Assembly (NCBI GenBank): GCA_003567575.1
Contig: PWZG01000506.1
Span: 1-24,217 of the forward strand
Length of the DNA stretch: 24,217 nt
Direction: 5' to 3'
From: PVC group bacterium
Lineage (GTDB): Bacteria > Verrucomicrobiota > Kiritimatiellia > CAIKKV01 > PXCX01
In this document: positions 8,540-16,306 of the stretch, one piece after another
Numbering within the stretch: the first letter of the stretch is position 1
Layout: each line of letters begins with the position of its first letter
Notes under the pieces: generated by a model
What the model was told of the DNA's origin: nothing
Seen by the model: the letters and a program-made list of their open reading frames with translations, nothing else
Databases searched by the model: none
Position numbers and translations under genes: made by a program

Positions 8540-8656
8540 TTAGTGCCTTATTCAAGCATGTTTGCGCAAAAAACAAGAAAACGGTGAGCCGCTTACTTGC
8601 GTGATCACCCTCTCCCTCTGGGAGAGGGCCGGGGTGAGGGTTGGCGAAGCCATTAG
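8540..8656 (+). repeat. 117-bp dispersed repeat, left copy, with strong internal hairpin
   Basis: This copy matches the reverse complement of 9792-9907 with one substitution and one single-base A-run length difference. Inside, CCCTCTCCC (8608-8616) and GGGAGAGGG (8620-8628) form a 9-bp stem with a TCT loop, followed by GCCGGGGTGAGGG. The CCCTCTCCC/GGGAGAGGG-CCGGGGTGAGGG core is a very common repeat in many bacterial genomes. The two copies bracket one Gfo/Idh/MocA gene. No transposase is encoded, so it resembles a MITE or REP-like unit. Confidence 0.9.
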
Positions 8657-8684
8657 GATAATGTGTATGAGGGAAGGACAAATC

Positions 8685-9752
8685 ATGAAATCGATTGCGT
8701 TTGGCGTTTGCGGCGTTGGCAGATTCGGCACCCAACATTGCCGTTATTTTTCGGAGGACCGGAACAAGTATGAACTGGTTGCGATTTGCGATCTGGATCC
8801 GGCGCGGCTTTCCACCGTGACAGCGAAATTTGGAGGGAAAAGCTATACAGATTTTGCTGAGTTTCTGGCCAATCCGGAAATGGAACTGGCAATCATCGCC
8901 ACTCGTTCGTTGGATCACGCCCGCAACGCCGAGCAGGCGCTCGCGGCGGGAAAGACCGTCCTGCTGGAAAAACCGATCGGCTTAACCGCGAACGACTATC
9001 AACTTCTCCGGCAACTCGACCAGCAGTATCCCGGTAAGCTTTACTTCTGTCATAATCACCGTTTCGAGCCCGCCTTTGGCAATGCACGGGAAATCATTGC
9101 CCAAGGTTTATTGGGTCAATTGCAGGTCGTGAAACTCTGCAAGCACCACGATTTCATGCGCCGGAACGACTGGCAGATGCGGTTGGATTGCGGCGGCGGC
9201 CAGCTCAGTGTCTGGGGTCCACACCTCCTTGATCAGGGATTGCAGCTCCTCGACGCCCCTGTGCGGGAGGTCTGGAGTTACCTGCGGCGCGTGCTGACTC
9301 CGGGTGACGGCGACGATCACGTCAAAATATCGCTTGTTGGTGAAAACGATGTCGTGGTCGAGCTGGAGATCAGCAATTCGGTAGCGCTGGCGGGTCCGTA
9401 TTGCACGATTTACGGGGACCGCGGGACGCTACTGTACGGGCAGGAGCAGAAGACGATTCACCTGAAATATCTTGACCCGCAATTCGGTTGGCCGGACGCG
9501 GTTGCCGACTCAGGCCCGGCGGCGGGGAAGTCCATGTGCGCGGATCGAAATCTGCCGTGGATCGAGGAGACGCGCGACGTGACACCGGATACGGATATGT
9601 GGGCGCATGTAGAGATCGCGATCGCCAACCATTTGCATGATGCGATGCGCGGGGGCATCCCGTTTCCGATCAGGAATGCAGAGGCGCTGGAGGTGGTGCG
9701 GATTACGGAAATCGTGAAGAAGCAGAACAGCCAGTTCCATTGGTTGCAGTGA
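8685..9752 (+). CDS. Gfo/Idh/MocA family oxidoreductase, myo-inositol-dehydrogenase-like
   Basis: Predicted 355-residue NAD(P)-dependent sugar or inositol oxidoreductase. The N-terminal Rossmann fold has G7-V-C-G10-V-G12, and the family's catalytic lysine lies in E95-K96-P97. The C-terminal domain begins near 120 and carries GGGQLSVWGPHLLDQG (170-185), the pattern that supplies the active-site histidine (H180) and aspartate (D183). Start 8685 is chosen because GGGAAGG lies 7 bp upstream and the Rossmann strand then starts at once; an earlier in-frame ATG at 8562 lies in the repeat. Both flanks carry the 117-bp inverted repeat, so this gene is isolated from the next oxidoreductases. The sugar substrate cannot be read from the sequence. 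Confidence 0.9.
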   Translation: MKSIAFGVCGVGRFGTQHCRYFSEDRNKYELVAICDLDPARLSTVTAKFGGKSYTDFAEFLANPEMELAIIATRSLDHARNAEQALAAGKTVLLEKPIGLTANDYQLLRQLDQQYPGKLYFCHNHRFEPAFGNAREIIAQGLLGQLQVVKLCKHHDFMRRNDWQMRLDCGGGQLSVWGPHLLDQGLQLLDAPVREVWSYLRRVLTPGDGDDHVKISLVGENDVVVELEISNSVALAGPYCTIYGDRGTLLYGQEQKTIHLKYLDPQFGWPDAVADSGPAAGKSMCADRNLPWIEETRDVTPDTDMWAHVEIAIANHLHDAMRGGIPFPIRNAEALEVVRITEIVKKQNSQFHWLQ

Positions 9753-9791
9753 GGAGTCAGTCGCATGAAGGGTAAGCAACTCGTTTTCGAA

Positions 9792-9907
9792 CTAATGGCT
9801 TCGCCAACCCTCACCCCGGCCCTCTCCCAGAGGGAGAGGGTGATCACGCAAGTAAGCGGCTCACCGTTTTCTTGTTTTTGCGCAAACATGCTTGAATAAG
9901 TCACTAA
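9792..9907 (-). repeat. 117-bp dispersed repeat, right copy in inverted orientation
   Basis: Reverse complement of 8540-8656 apart from one substitution and one base less in an A-run. The hairpin CCCTCTCCC (9820-9828) / GGGAGAGGG (9832-9840) is conserved. It starts 39 bp after the oxidoreductase stop codon, so it could terminate or stabilise that transcript. Read on the minus strand it gives the peptide-like frame TLSLWERAGVRVGEA also given by the left copy, which is a by-product of the repeat and not a gene. Confidence 0.9.
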
Positions 9908-10042
9908 GAGGGGTGGCGGCGCTGGAGGATGTTGACGTACCGGAGCCTGTCGCCGGAACAGGGACCGGCGGTCTTTGCACGTTTGGCGGAAACGGAGAAC
10001 CTGCCGCTCGCTGGGGATTGTATTTGATTGGACACAGAGTCG
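9908..10042. other. 135 bp, possible worn gene tail
   Basis: A 32-codon frame runs from ATG 9929 to TGA 10025-10027, and another frame runs through to 10056. Both have coding-like GC-rich composition, but no known motif appears. The segment lies directly right of the repeat copy and may be the 3' remnant of a gene whose front was lost, or simply the leader of the following operon. Confidence 0.3.
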
Positions 10043-11065
10043 ATGAAAAAAATTAAAATCGGCCAGATCGGCGTTTGCCACGAGCATGCGGCGGCTAAGA
10101 TAAAGTCATTGCGTGCGATGCCGGAGGTTTACGAGGTCGTTGGCGTGGTTGACGATAGAAGCTCGGCGGCGGCGAGGTTCGCGGACAGGGACCTGGCCGC
10201 CTATGAAGGGGTGACGTGGATGAGCGAGGCAGAACTCCTGGCCACTCCCGGCCTTCAGGCGGTGGCGGTCGAGACGCCGAACCTGGACCTGGTGCCGACT
10301 GCGATACGCTGTATGGAGCGGGGACTGGCCATGCACCTGGACAAACCGGGCGGGGATGATCTGGTGCTTTTCGGCCGGCTGCTCGAAGGATGCAGGGAGC
10401 GGAACGTTCCGCTACAAATGGGCTACATGTTTCGCAACAACCCGGCCATGCAGCTTTGCAGGCGAGCGGTGCGCGAAGGCTGGCTGGGCGAGGTCTTCGA
10501 GTTTCACGCGGGTATGAGCCACGACTACGGCGGAAACGAGTATCAGAAATACCTGGCGAACTTCAAGGGCGGCATCCTGTTCAATCTGGGCGGCCACCTG
10601 ATCGATCTGGTCGTTTCGATGCTGGGTCGGCCCGAGTGCGTGACTTCTTTCCTGAAGGCCGCGCCCGGCTCGCCGGAGAACTCGATGAGCAATGGTCTGG
10701 CGGTGTTGGAGTATCGGCACGCGCATGTCCTGCTGCATGCGTGCAGTCGTGAAGTGGACGGCCTCCTTCATCGGCGTCTCAAGGTCTGCGGCACCGGGGG
10801 GACGGTAGAGCTGTGTCCGCTGGAGCGATTCGACGGCGAACCGCTGACCATGCGCTTGACCCTGGGCGAAGATAACGAGGAGTACGCCGCCGGAACCCAC
10901 TTCGTTGACTTCGGCGTACAGCGTGATCGCTACCGGGCGCAGATCCTGGAACTGGCGCGGGTCATCAATGGCGAGATCGAAAATCCCTATACCTACGAAC
11001 ACGATTTAGTGGTGCAGGAAGTGCTGCTGGCGGCTTCCGGATACAGCGAATGGAGGCAACCATGA
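10043..11065 (+). CDS. Gfo/Idh/MocA family oxidoreductase
   Basis: Predicted 340 residues. The N-terminal Rossmann domain begins KIGQIGVCHEHA (5-16), where the usual third glycine of GxGxxG is replaced by a histidine-containing turn. This is a variant from a subfamily of Gfo/Idh/MocA proteins whose enzymatic activity is mostly untested. The lysine motif is D100-K101-P102 instead of EKP. The C-terminal domain has GGILFNLGGHLIDLV (176-190) with H185 and D188 in the positions usually used for catalysis. Start 10043 is chosen because the ORF start at 10028 would add five residues before the first strand; its ribosome-binding site is weak. It overlaps the next oxidoreductase by ATGA, so both are co-translated. 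It is probably a sugar or sugar-acid dehydrogenase or epimerase partner. Confidence 0.88.
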   Translation: MKKIKIGQIGVCHEHAAAKIKSLRAMPEVYEVVGVVDDRSSAAARFADRDLAAYEGVTWMSEAELLATPGLQAVAVETPNLDLVPTAIRCMERGLAMHLDKPGGDDLVLFGRLLEGCRERNVPLQMGYMFRNNPAMQLCRRAVREGWLGEVFEFHAGMSHDYGGNEYQKYLANFKGGILFNLGGHLIDLVVSMLGRPECVTSFLKAAPGSPENSMSNGLAVLEYRHAHVLLHACSREVDGLLHRRLKVCGTGGTVELCPLERFDGEPLTMRLTLGEDNEEYAAGTHFVDFGVQRDRYRAQILELARVINGEIENPYTYEHDLVVQEVLLAASGYSEWRQP

Positions 11066-12222
11066 TAAGCGACTGGAAAGTTGCTATTGCCCGAGACACG
11101 GCCGTGCCCTCGCTCGGGCTGCACGGGTTGCATGTGGCTTTTCGCGGGCTGCCGAATTTGAAGGTGGTTGGTTTTTTCGACTCCAAGGCCGACGACCTTC
11201 AGACCATCATGGCGGTCACCGGCGCTACGAAACACTACCGCGATTACGTACGGATGCTCGATACCGAAGAGCCGGATATCGTCGTGCTCTGCTCCCGCCA
11301 TCCATACGATCATTTCCCACAGATCAAGGCGGCGGCCGAACGGGGTATCCACATTTATTGTGAGAAACCGATGACTGCCAGCCTGAAGGAGGCGGACGCG
11401 ATCGTCGAGATTGTTAAGAAGAACAGAATCAAGTTGTGCGTGGCACACCCTGCCCGTTACAACGCCGGCTTCCGCAAGATGAAGAAAATGGTCTGCGATG
11501 GAGAAATAGGAAGGCCGTTGACGATTTACGGCCGGGGAAAAAGCGATCATCGCGGCGGCGGGGAGGATATGATGGTTCTGGGAACCCATATTTTCGACCT
11601 CCAGACATTTTTCTTTGGCGAACCGGAGACCGCTTGGGCAGAGGTTACTTGTGGAGGAAAGCCGGTCGATCGGGGAGACATTTGCGATACCGTCGAACCG
11701 ATCGGACCGACGGCCGGAGACGATATTTTCGCATGTTTTCGCTTTCCGGGCGGCGTGCGCGCGTTGTTTGAGAGCAGGCGCGGTTTGATTGATCACGGCA
11801 GGCAGAAAACGCATATGGGCATAGCCGTCATCGGGACCAAGGGCACGCTGTCCATGCGTTTCGACGACCGGAAAGATGCCAGCCTGACGATAAGCCGGCG
11901 ACCGGATCCTCCCGATGCCGACGCGTGTTTCGAGGCGGTGAGAGTGGTGGACGAACGTTCCGTTCCCGGGGCGGCGCCGCCGGACGATTCGCTACGGGGC
12001 GTACATACACCAAGGGCAACCATGTTTCTTGAGAGCAACCGTTATGCTGTATGGGATTTGATGCAGTCGATCGGAAAAGACCGCCAACCGGTATCGAACG
12101 TGGTCAACGCGCGTCTGGCGCTGGAGATGATTTACGCAGTTTACGCTTCACAGGTCACAGGCAGCGTCGTCCGTTTTCCGTTGACCGATCGCGAACATCC
12201 ACTGGAAAGGAAAAAGGAATGA
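11062..12222 (+). CDS. Divergent Gfo/Idh/MocA family oxidoreductase
   Basis: Predicted 386 residues. The lysine motif E101-K102-P103 (IYCEKPMTAS) and the C-terminal GTHIFDLQTFFFG (174-186) with H176 and D179 place it in the family. The nucleotide-binding loop is unusual: after the first strand (KVAIA) comes a longer insert and GLHGLHVAF instead of GxGxxG. A glycine-rich stretch GGGED (165-169) lies before the C-terminal active-site segment. GGAGG lies 5 bp before ATG 11062, whose last bases form the previous stop (ATGA). The 3' end overlaps the quinone-oxidoreductase start in the same way. Three genes in one coupled run suggest consecutive steps on one substrate, but which sugar is unknown. 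Confidence 0.88.
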   Translation: MISDWKVAIARDTAVPSLGLHGLHVAFRGLPNLKVVGFFDSKADDLQTIMAVTGATKHYRDYVRMLDTEEPDIVVLCSRHPYDHFPQIKAAAERGIHIYCEKPMTASLKEADAIVEIVKKNRIKLCVAHPARYNAGFRKMKKMVCDGEIGRPLTIYGRGKSDHRGGGEDMMVLGTHIFDLQTFFFGEPETAWAEVTCGGKPVDRGDICDTVEPIGPTAGDDIFACFRFPGGVRALFESRRGLIDHGRQKTHMGIAVIGTKGTLSMRFDDRKDASLTISRRPDPPDADACFEAVRVVDERSVPGAAPPDDSLRGVHTPRATMFLESNRYAVWDLMQSIGKDRQPVSNVVNARLALEMIYAVYASQVTGSVVRFPLTDREHPLERKKE

Positions 12223-13175
12223 AGGCAATTATCGTTACCGACAACAAAAAACTCGTTTGGAACGAAGTCCCCGCTCCTGTTCGCAAAGAAGGCGAGATCA
12301 TTATCGAGATCCGTGCCGCCGGGGTGAACCGAGCCGATCTAATGCAGCGGGCGGGTAGTTACCCTCCCCCGCCAGACTGGCCGCAATGGATGGGACTGGA
12401 GGCGGCCGGGGTTGTGGCCGAAACCGCGGCCGACAGCCGCTGGAAGGTCGGGGACAAAGTGTGCGCGCTGCTTGGCGGCGGCGGCTACGCCGAAAGGGTC
12501 GCGGTCCCCGAAGGCATGGTCCTGCCAGTTCCTAAAGGTCTCACCTTCGTCGAGGCTGCCGCTATTCCTGAAGCTATCGCGACGGCATATTTGAACCTGT
12601 GGATCGAAGGCGGCATGAAAACCGGCGATACCGTGTTCATCCAGGCCGGGGCCAGCGGTCTGGGAATGGTCGCCATCCAGCTAGCCAGATTGCTCGGCGT
12701 CAAGGTAGTGACCACGGTCGGTTCCGAGGAGAAGGCTGCATTTGTGCGCGGTCTCGGAGCCGATGTGGTGATTAACCGTAAAAAAGACAATATCGCCGAT
12801 GTCCTCGCCAAACACCCGGCAGATATTGCCCTGGACTGCGTTGCCGGTTCTGAACTGGGTCCCTGCCTGAAGACCATGGCCGGCGGCGGACGCTGGATCG
12901 TGATCGCCACTCTGGGCGGGACCGTCAGCGAGATCGATATGCGCGATTTCTTCAAGCGCGGCATCAGGCTGATCGGCAGTACCCTGCGCAGTCGAACCAG
13001 CGAGATGAAGAGCCGGATTTTGGCCGATCTCGAAAGGCAAGTCTGGAACCAGTTTTCCTCCGGAGCCATCAAATCCGTCATCCACAAGACCCTGCCGATA
13101 ACTAATGCCGAAGAGGCGCATGAAATCCTCCAGAACCGTGAAAACATGGGCAAGGTCGTCCTGGAGGTTGTCTGA
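12219..13175 (+). CDS. NAD(P)H quinone oxidoreductase, PIG3 type (MDR superfamily)
   Basis: Predicted 318-residue zinc-independent medium-chain dehydrogenase/reductase. The segment AAGVNRADLMQRAGSYPPPP (33-52) is characteristic of the PIG3/TIGR02824 group, and AGASGLGMVAIQLA (143-156) is the NADPH-binding Rossmann loop. No structural or catalytic zinc cysteine pattern is present, unlike alcohol dehydrogenases. Members reduce quinones or other enones by one or two electrons. Start 12219 removes 56 out-of-context residues of a longer frame, follows an AAAGGA-rich element and overlaps the previous stop as ATGA. Its position at the end of a three-gene run suggests it acts on a carbonyl product of the two oxidoreductases, but this is inference. 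Confidence 0.88.
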   Translation: MKAIIVTDNKKLVWNEVPAPVRKEGEIIIEIRAAGVNRADLMQRAGSYPPPPDWPQWMGLEAAGVVAETAADSRWKVGDKVCALLGGGGYAERVAVPEGMVLPVPKGLTFVEAAAIPEAIATAYLNLWIEGGMKTGDTVFIQAGASGLGMVAIQLARLLGVKVVTTVGSEEKAAFVRGLGADVVINRKKDNIADVLAKHPADIALDCVAGSELGPCLKTMAGGGRWIVIATLGGTVSEIDMRDFFKRGIRLIGSTLRSRTSEMKSRILADLERQVWNQFSSGAIKSVIHKTLPITNAEEAHEILQNRENMGKVVLEVV

Positions 13176-13220
13176 GCTTACCGGGTTGTCTTCGGCCTGG
13201 GTTGACGCAAAGGATTATCC

Positions 13221-13249
13221 TTGTCAAAATTCAACGGCTATGAAATTAT
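13221..13249 (+). promoter_or_regulatory. Candidate promoter for the pseudogene/M24 unit
   Basis: TTGTCA (13221-13226) and AATTAT (13244-13249) are 17 bp apart. The -35 box overlaps a small palindrome AAGGATTATCCTT (13210-13222) that could be an operator. The -10 match is only four of six bases. Confidence 0.3.
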
Positions 13250-13311
13250 GCAAGTTTTTGTCTGGACGCCAGTAGCGACGATGCGCTGAAAGACGGCGGT
13301 TCTCCGGCGTA

Positions 13312-13326
13312 AATGAAACGTTCACA
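13312..13326. promoter_or_regulatory. LacI-type operator-like sequence
   Basis: ATGAAACGTTCAC contains TGAA-ACG-TTCA around a central ACGT, resembling operators of LacI/CcpA-family sugar regulators. It lies downstream of the candidate -10 box and 20 bp before the next start codon, a repression position. A second similar sequence is at 16190-16201. No LacI gene is in the window. The resemblance may be chance. Confidence 0.2.
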
Positions 13327-13345
13327 AATGAATGGAGGATCAGTG

Positions 13346-13823
13346 ATGAGAGAAACAATACGCGATGCGTTATGGTTGTGGGGTCAGGAAGCCGGTTGTT
13401 TTCATCGGGCCGGGAACAACCGGTGGAAGCTGCCGGGGATGTCGCGGATGACCCCGACGGAAGGGGCTCTCTACATGGGGATTCCGAATCTGATGGTGGT
13501 GCGATTCAACAACCAGCCAGCGCCTCCATTCCGGCAATATGCGCTTCCCATGCGTGGATTGAAGCGCGTCGTGTGGTCCATAGCTTCTTGGCCTGTATAT
13601 GTGGGATTTCGGCGCCTGTGCGCCGATCCCCATGTCGGCGATGAAGCATCAATGCCACTTGGGTCTCGAATGGTTGCGCGCCGGGCGGATCGAGGGAATG
13701 GTGTTTTTGGCGAACTGCATCGCCGATCTCGACCTCGAGGCCGTCGAGTATGCGCGTAAATGGATTGCCGAGATCGGAGATGAACCGCTTCACAGGCCGC
13801 AAGACGCTAAACAACGGGAGTGA
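13346..13823 (+). pseudogene. Conserved hypothetical protein gene with internal deletion and frame change
   Basis: The first frame begins after GGAGG at ATG 13346 and reads MRETIRDALWLWGQEAG to LKRVVWSIA, ending near 13583 before unlike sequence follows. The frame shifted by one continues from about 13587 with LGLYMWDFGA, then MKHQCHLGLEWLRAGRIEGM and LEAVEYARKWIAEIGDEP, to TGA 13821-13823. From memory, proteins of this planctomycete/Lentisphaera-type family open and close with just these blocks, joined by a middle part of well over 100 residues that contains acidic motifs; that middle is missing here. The stop lies 2 bp before the M24 gene, as in an operon. The gene therefore appears to have lost its core by deletion and to be non-functional. 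The intact family's function is unknown, possibly glycosidase-like. Confidence 0.65.
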
Positions 13824-13825
13824 CG

Positions 13826-15202
13826 ATGAAGAACATTGCCAACGAAACAGCAATCAATGCGGATCAACAGAGACGGCGCCGACATTTCAAGCGGGTTCAG
13901 CGTGTCCTTGAAAATGCGCCGCGTATCAACAAACAGAAACGGTTGGGCAGGAATGAATTCCGGAACCGTTTAAATACCGTTCAAAAAGCTCTGCAACGCG
14001 CCGGGCTGGAGGTGGGGATCGTATTTTCCGACGAGCATTATTGCGGCGATGTGCCTTATCTTGGCGGAAACACCAATATAACGGTAGAACAGGTTGCCGG
14101 CGTCGTCGGTGCTTCGGGCTTTCACCTGGTGGCCGGACTTGAAGGGGGATATGTGGCGGAACAACTCTCCCCGAGAAGCGGAGCAACGGTTCACAAAGCC
14201 GAGTTGCTGCAATTGGCCGATGAAAAATATCCCGTCCGCGCTACGAAACTCGAAGATATCCTCCGCATCGCAAATCGAGGCAGGCTTCCGAGGCGCCTTG
14301 CGCTATTCACGCCGCGCCAGGTTATTCCGGATTCCTTTGTCACCACATGCGAAAATCTAGTGGGAGCTAAGAATGTTGTCGATGCGCAGGAATTGTTTTT
14401 CGCAATCAAATATGAAAAAAGCGCGGCAGACATGTCGATGATCCGCGAGGCCACAGCGATCAGCGATACAGTGATGGAAGCTATGCTTGCCGTGCTCGAG
14501 CCGGGAATGCTGGAAACGCAGGTAGCGGCCTGGGGCTATTTCACCGCCTGGGAGATGGGTTGCGAAGAACTCGGATTCGATCTGATCGTGGGCGCCAATG
14601 AAGCGAACCGTACCCTGATTGGGAAGGCGCTTAACCGGGTCATACGCAAGGGTGATTTCGTCCATCTCGGTGTCAGCGCCAAACGGGACGGATTGAATGC
14701 CTGCGTCCGACGATCCGTCATTGCCGTGCCATCTCCCAAGATGGTTACCGACCGGCAGAAGTATTGGTTCGAACTCGTCGAAGGCGCGTATCAAGTCGGC
14801 TACGACAAATATGTCGAGGTTGCCAGAAAAAATCTGCCAGCCTATCATCAGGAAAAGGCACTCGTAGATTATTTTAAAGCCAGTTCCCCGGAAGTTTCAA
14901 AAATGATCGGGAAAACCGTCGATCTGACGGAGTTGAAACCCTATACGGGCACGCACAATGCCGGCTATACCGAATGCCAGGAGTTTTACGGAGCGATCAC
15001 GCTGGATTCAAAAAAACCGCTTGGAAATCGTATTGTTACCATGCTTGATGTGGCTCTGCGCGGCATCGGCGACCATTGGAACGATGTGCGATTGCCTGGT
15101 TTCGATTATCTCGTAATCGAAAACACGCTGGGAAAATCCGGAAAACGAGTCACGACATACAATCGGCTGCCGATCAACGTCCAGCATCTGGTGGGACGCT
15201 GA
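13826..15202 (+). CDS. M24-fold (creatinase/aminopeptidase P-like) protein lacking key metal ligands
   Basis: Predicted 458 residues. An N-terminal creatinase-like domain (about 45-195) is followed by a pita-bread M24 domain (about 200-450). In metallo-members the motif DLG-(x)n-DxxR supplies two aspartates; here the corresponding segments read VHLGVSAKRDG and LNACVRRS, with H280 and C293 at those sites. H377 (GTHNAGYTECQEF) and E432 (LVIENTLG) remain. Creatinase shows that the fold can work without metal, so a non-peptidase hydrolase is possible. Start 13826 follows CGGGAG and avoids a GTG at 13820. It lies 2 bp after the pseudogene stop, within the sugar-oxidoreductase region. No signal peptide is seen, so it should be cytoplasmic. 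The substrate is unknown. Confidence 0.8.
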   Translation: MKNIANETAINADQQRRRRHFKRVQRVLENAPRINKQKRLGRNEFRNRLNTVQKALQRAGLEVGIVFSDEHYCGDVPYLGGNTNITVEQVAGVVGASGFHLVAGLEGGYVAEQLSPRSGATVHKAELLQLADEKYPVRATKLEDILRIANRGRLPRRLALFTPRQVIPDSFVTTCENLVGAKNVVDAQELFFAIKYEKSAADMSMIREATAISDTVMEAMLAVLEPGMLETQVAAWGYFTAWEMGCEELGFDLIVGANEANRTLIGKALNRVIRKGDFVHLGVSAKRDGLNACVRRSVIAVPSPKMVTDRQKYWFELVEGAYQVGYDKYVEVARKNLPAYHQEKALVDYFKASSPEVSKMIGKTVDLTELKPYTGTHNAGYTECQEFYGAITLDSKKPLGNRIVTMLDVALRGIGDHWNDVRLPGFDYLVIENTLGKSGKRVTTYNRLPINVQHLVGR

Positions 15203-15290
15203 CCGGAAAATCTCCGGATTCCTTGGTTCCTATCTTTCGAACGGATCCCTGAAAACCTCTGTTCCGCAGTCGCAGGTAAAGAAGGATGGT

Positions 15291-16031
15291 ATGACTATGA
15301 AGAAAATTCGTATCGTGGGAATGTGTTTATCCTTGTTCGCCATCATGAGCGTTGCACAAGAGGAAGGTGACGGAAGATTAAAGAATACGATTAGCGTGGG
15401 CCTGACGCTCACGGACGGAAACAGCGAAACCATGCAGGCGAACGTATCGCTCGTGACAGCGGGCGAAAAGGATGGACTGGGGTCGGTTCGCGCGGGTCTG
15501 GAGGCGCACTACGGAGAAAGTGCGGTCGGTGACCGTAAGGATACAACCGTGGAGAACGCCCGCCTTTTCGCCAATGCCAAGAAAACGATCAGCCCCATGA
15601 CATTTGCGTCACTGGATGGCGCCCTGCTGTATGATGCTATCGCGGATATCGATTACCGGGCCGTGATTGCCCCCGGTCTTGGCGTCTATCTGGTAAAGGA
15701 CGAACAAACATCGCTTTTTTTCGAGGCCGGTCCGGCATATGTGTGGGAAAAGGTGGGTGGCGAGAGTGAAGATTACCTCGCCTTGCGTTTTGCCGAGCGG
15801 CTTGAGTTCCGGATCAGCCAAACGTCAAAGCTATGGCAAGTGTTGGAGTATTTGCCAAAGGCAGACGACGTCAGTTCCTATCTGCTAAATGCAGAGCTGG
15901 GCGCCGAGGCCGCCATGAACGCACGCATAAATCTGCGTCTTGTGCTGCAAAACAACTACGACAGCACACCGGGTGATGGATTGGAGAAGAATGATATCAC
16001 ATTGATCGCCGGTATCAGCTTATCGCTTTAG
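15291..16031 (+). CDS. DUF481 family outer-membrane beta-barrel protein
   Basis: This 246-residue protein has a signal peptide (about 1-22, ending SVAQE). It continues as amphipathic strands typical of DUF481 (YdiY-like) proteins: ISVGLTLTDGNSETMQANVSL near the front, SLFFEAGPAYVWEKVGGE in the middle, and LIAGISLSL at the end. DUF481 proteins are salt- or acid-induced outer-membrane barrels of unknown function in enterobacteria and are common in Verrucomicrobia. The start is ambiguous: GAAGGA is 4 bp before ATG 15291 and 10 bp before a second ATG at 15297. It follows the M24 gene by 88 bp and precedes a 298-bp gap with the aldolase promoter, so it probably ends its transcript. Confidence 0.82.
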   Translation: MTMKKIRIVGMCLSLFAIMSVAQEEGDGRLKNTISVGLTLTDGNSETMQANVSLVTAGEKDGLGSVRAGLEAHYGESAVGDRKDTTVENARLFANAKKTISPMTFASLDGALLYDAIADIDYRAVIAPGLGVYLVKDEQTSLFFEAGPAYVWEKVGGESEDYLALRFAERLEFRISQTSKLWQVLEYLPKADDVSSYLLNAELGAEAAMNARINLRLVLQNNYDSTPGDGLEKNDITLIAGISLSL

Positions 16032-16189
16032 GCCCTTCCAGAGCCTCTGTCATAAAAGACAAGAAAAAGTGACGCGATGACGTTGGGTGATTCGGGCGAG
16101 AGGTAAGCGGTCAATTTTGCCTGAAATCGTCACTCGTTGCCCACCTCGATCAGCGCTACTGACAAGTCACTGAAAAATCAAACCATTAC

Positions 16190-16201
16190 GAAAACGCTTC
16201 A
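16190..16201. promoter_or_regulatory. LacI-type operator-like sequence upstream of aldolase promoter
   Basis: GAAAACGCTTCA has GAA and TTC arms around a central CG, like many LacI-family operators. It sits 18 bp upstream of the -35 box. The remainder of the 16032-16329 gap shows no gene. Confidence 0.2.
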
Positions 16202-16219
16202 AACCGGCGAAAGTTATGA

Positions 16220-16248
16220 TTGACCGTACGGCGTGACTGGGGTATACT
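16220..16248 (+). promoter_or_regulatory. Strong sigma70-type promoter for fructose-bisphosphate aldolase
   Basis: TTGACC (16220-16225) and TATACT (16243-16248) are each five-of-six matches to the consensus and are separated by exactly 17 bp. The -10 box is 81 bp before the aldolase ATG, giving a 5' leader of about 75 nt. It fits constitutive, high expression of a glycolytic gene. Confidence 0.65.
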
Positions 16249-16291
16249 GGATTTTCGTTTTTCATAACCGGTTTCTTTACCGCATTCAACG

Positions 16292-16306
16292 ACCGGATCG
16301 TCCGGT
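16292..16306 (+). other. Perfect 6-bp hairpin in the aldolase leader
   Basis: ACCGGA and TCCGGT flank a TCG loop, 8 bp upstream of the AGGAG ribosome-binding site (16315-16319). It could stabilise the mRNA end or act as an operator palindrome. It is too small and lacks a T-run for termination. Confidence 0.35.

Noticed and set aside
8562..8684. Upstream in-frame ATG extending the oxidoreductase into the 117-bp repeat
   Set aside because: The added residues are the translation of the repeat and recur in the inverted copy; a good ribosome-binding site and the Rossmann strand both point to 8685.
9458..10087. 209-codon minus-strand ORF spanning the right repeat copy
   Set aside because: It runs antisense through the oxidoreductase, the repeat and the next gene's start, and includes the repeat-derived peptide frame.
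15203..15217. Terminator after the M24 gene (CCGGA/TCCGG hairpin)
   Set aside because: The stem is only 5 bp and no T-run follows.
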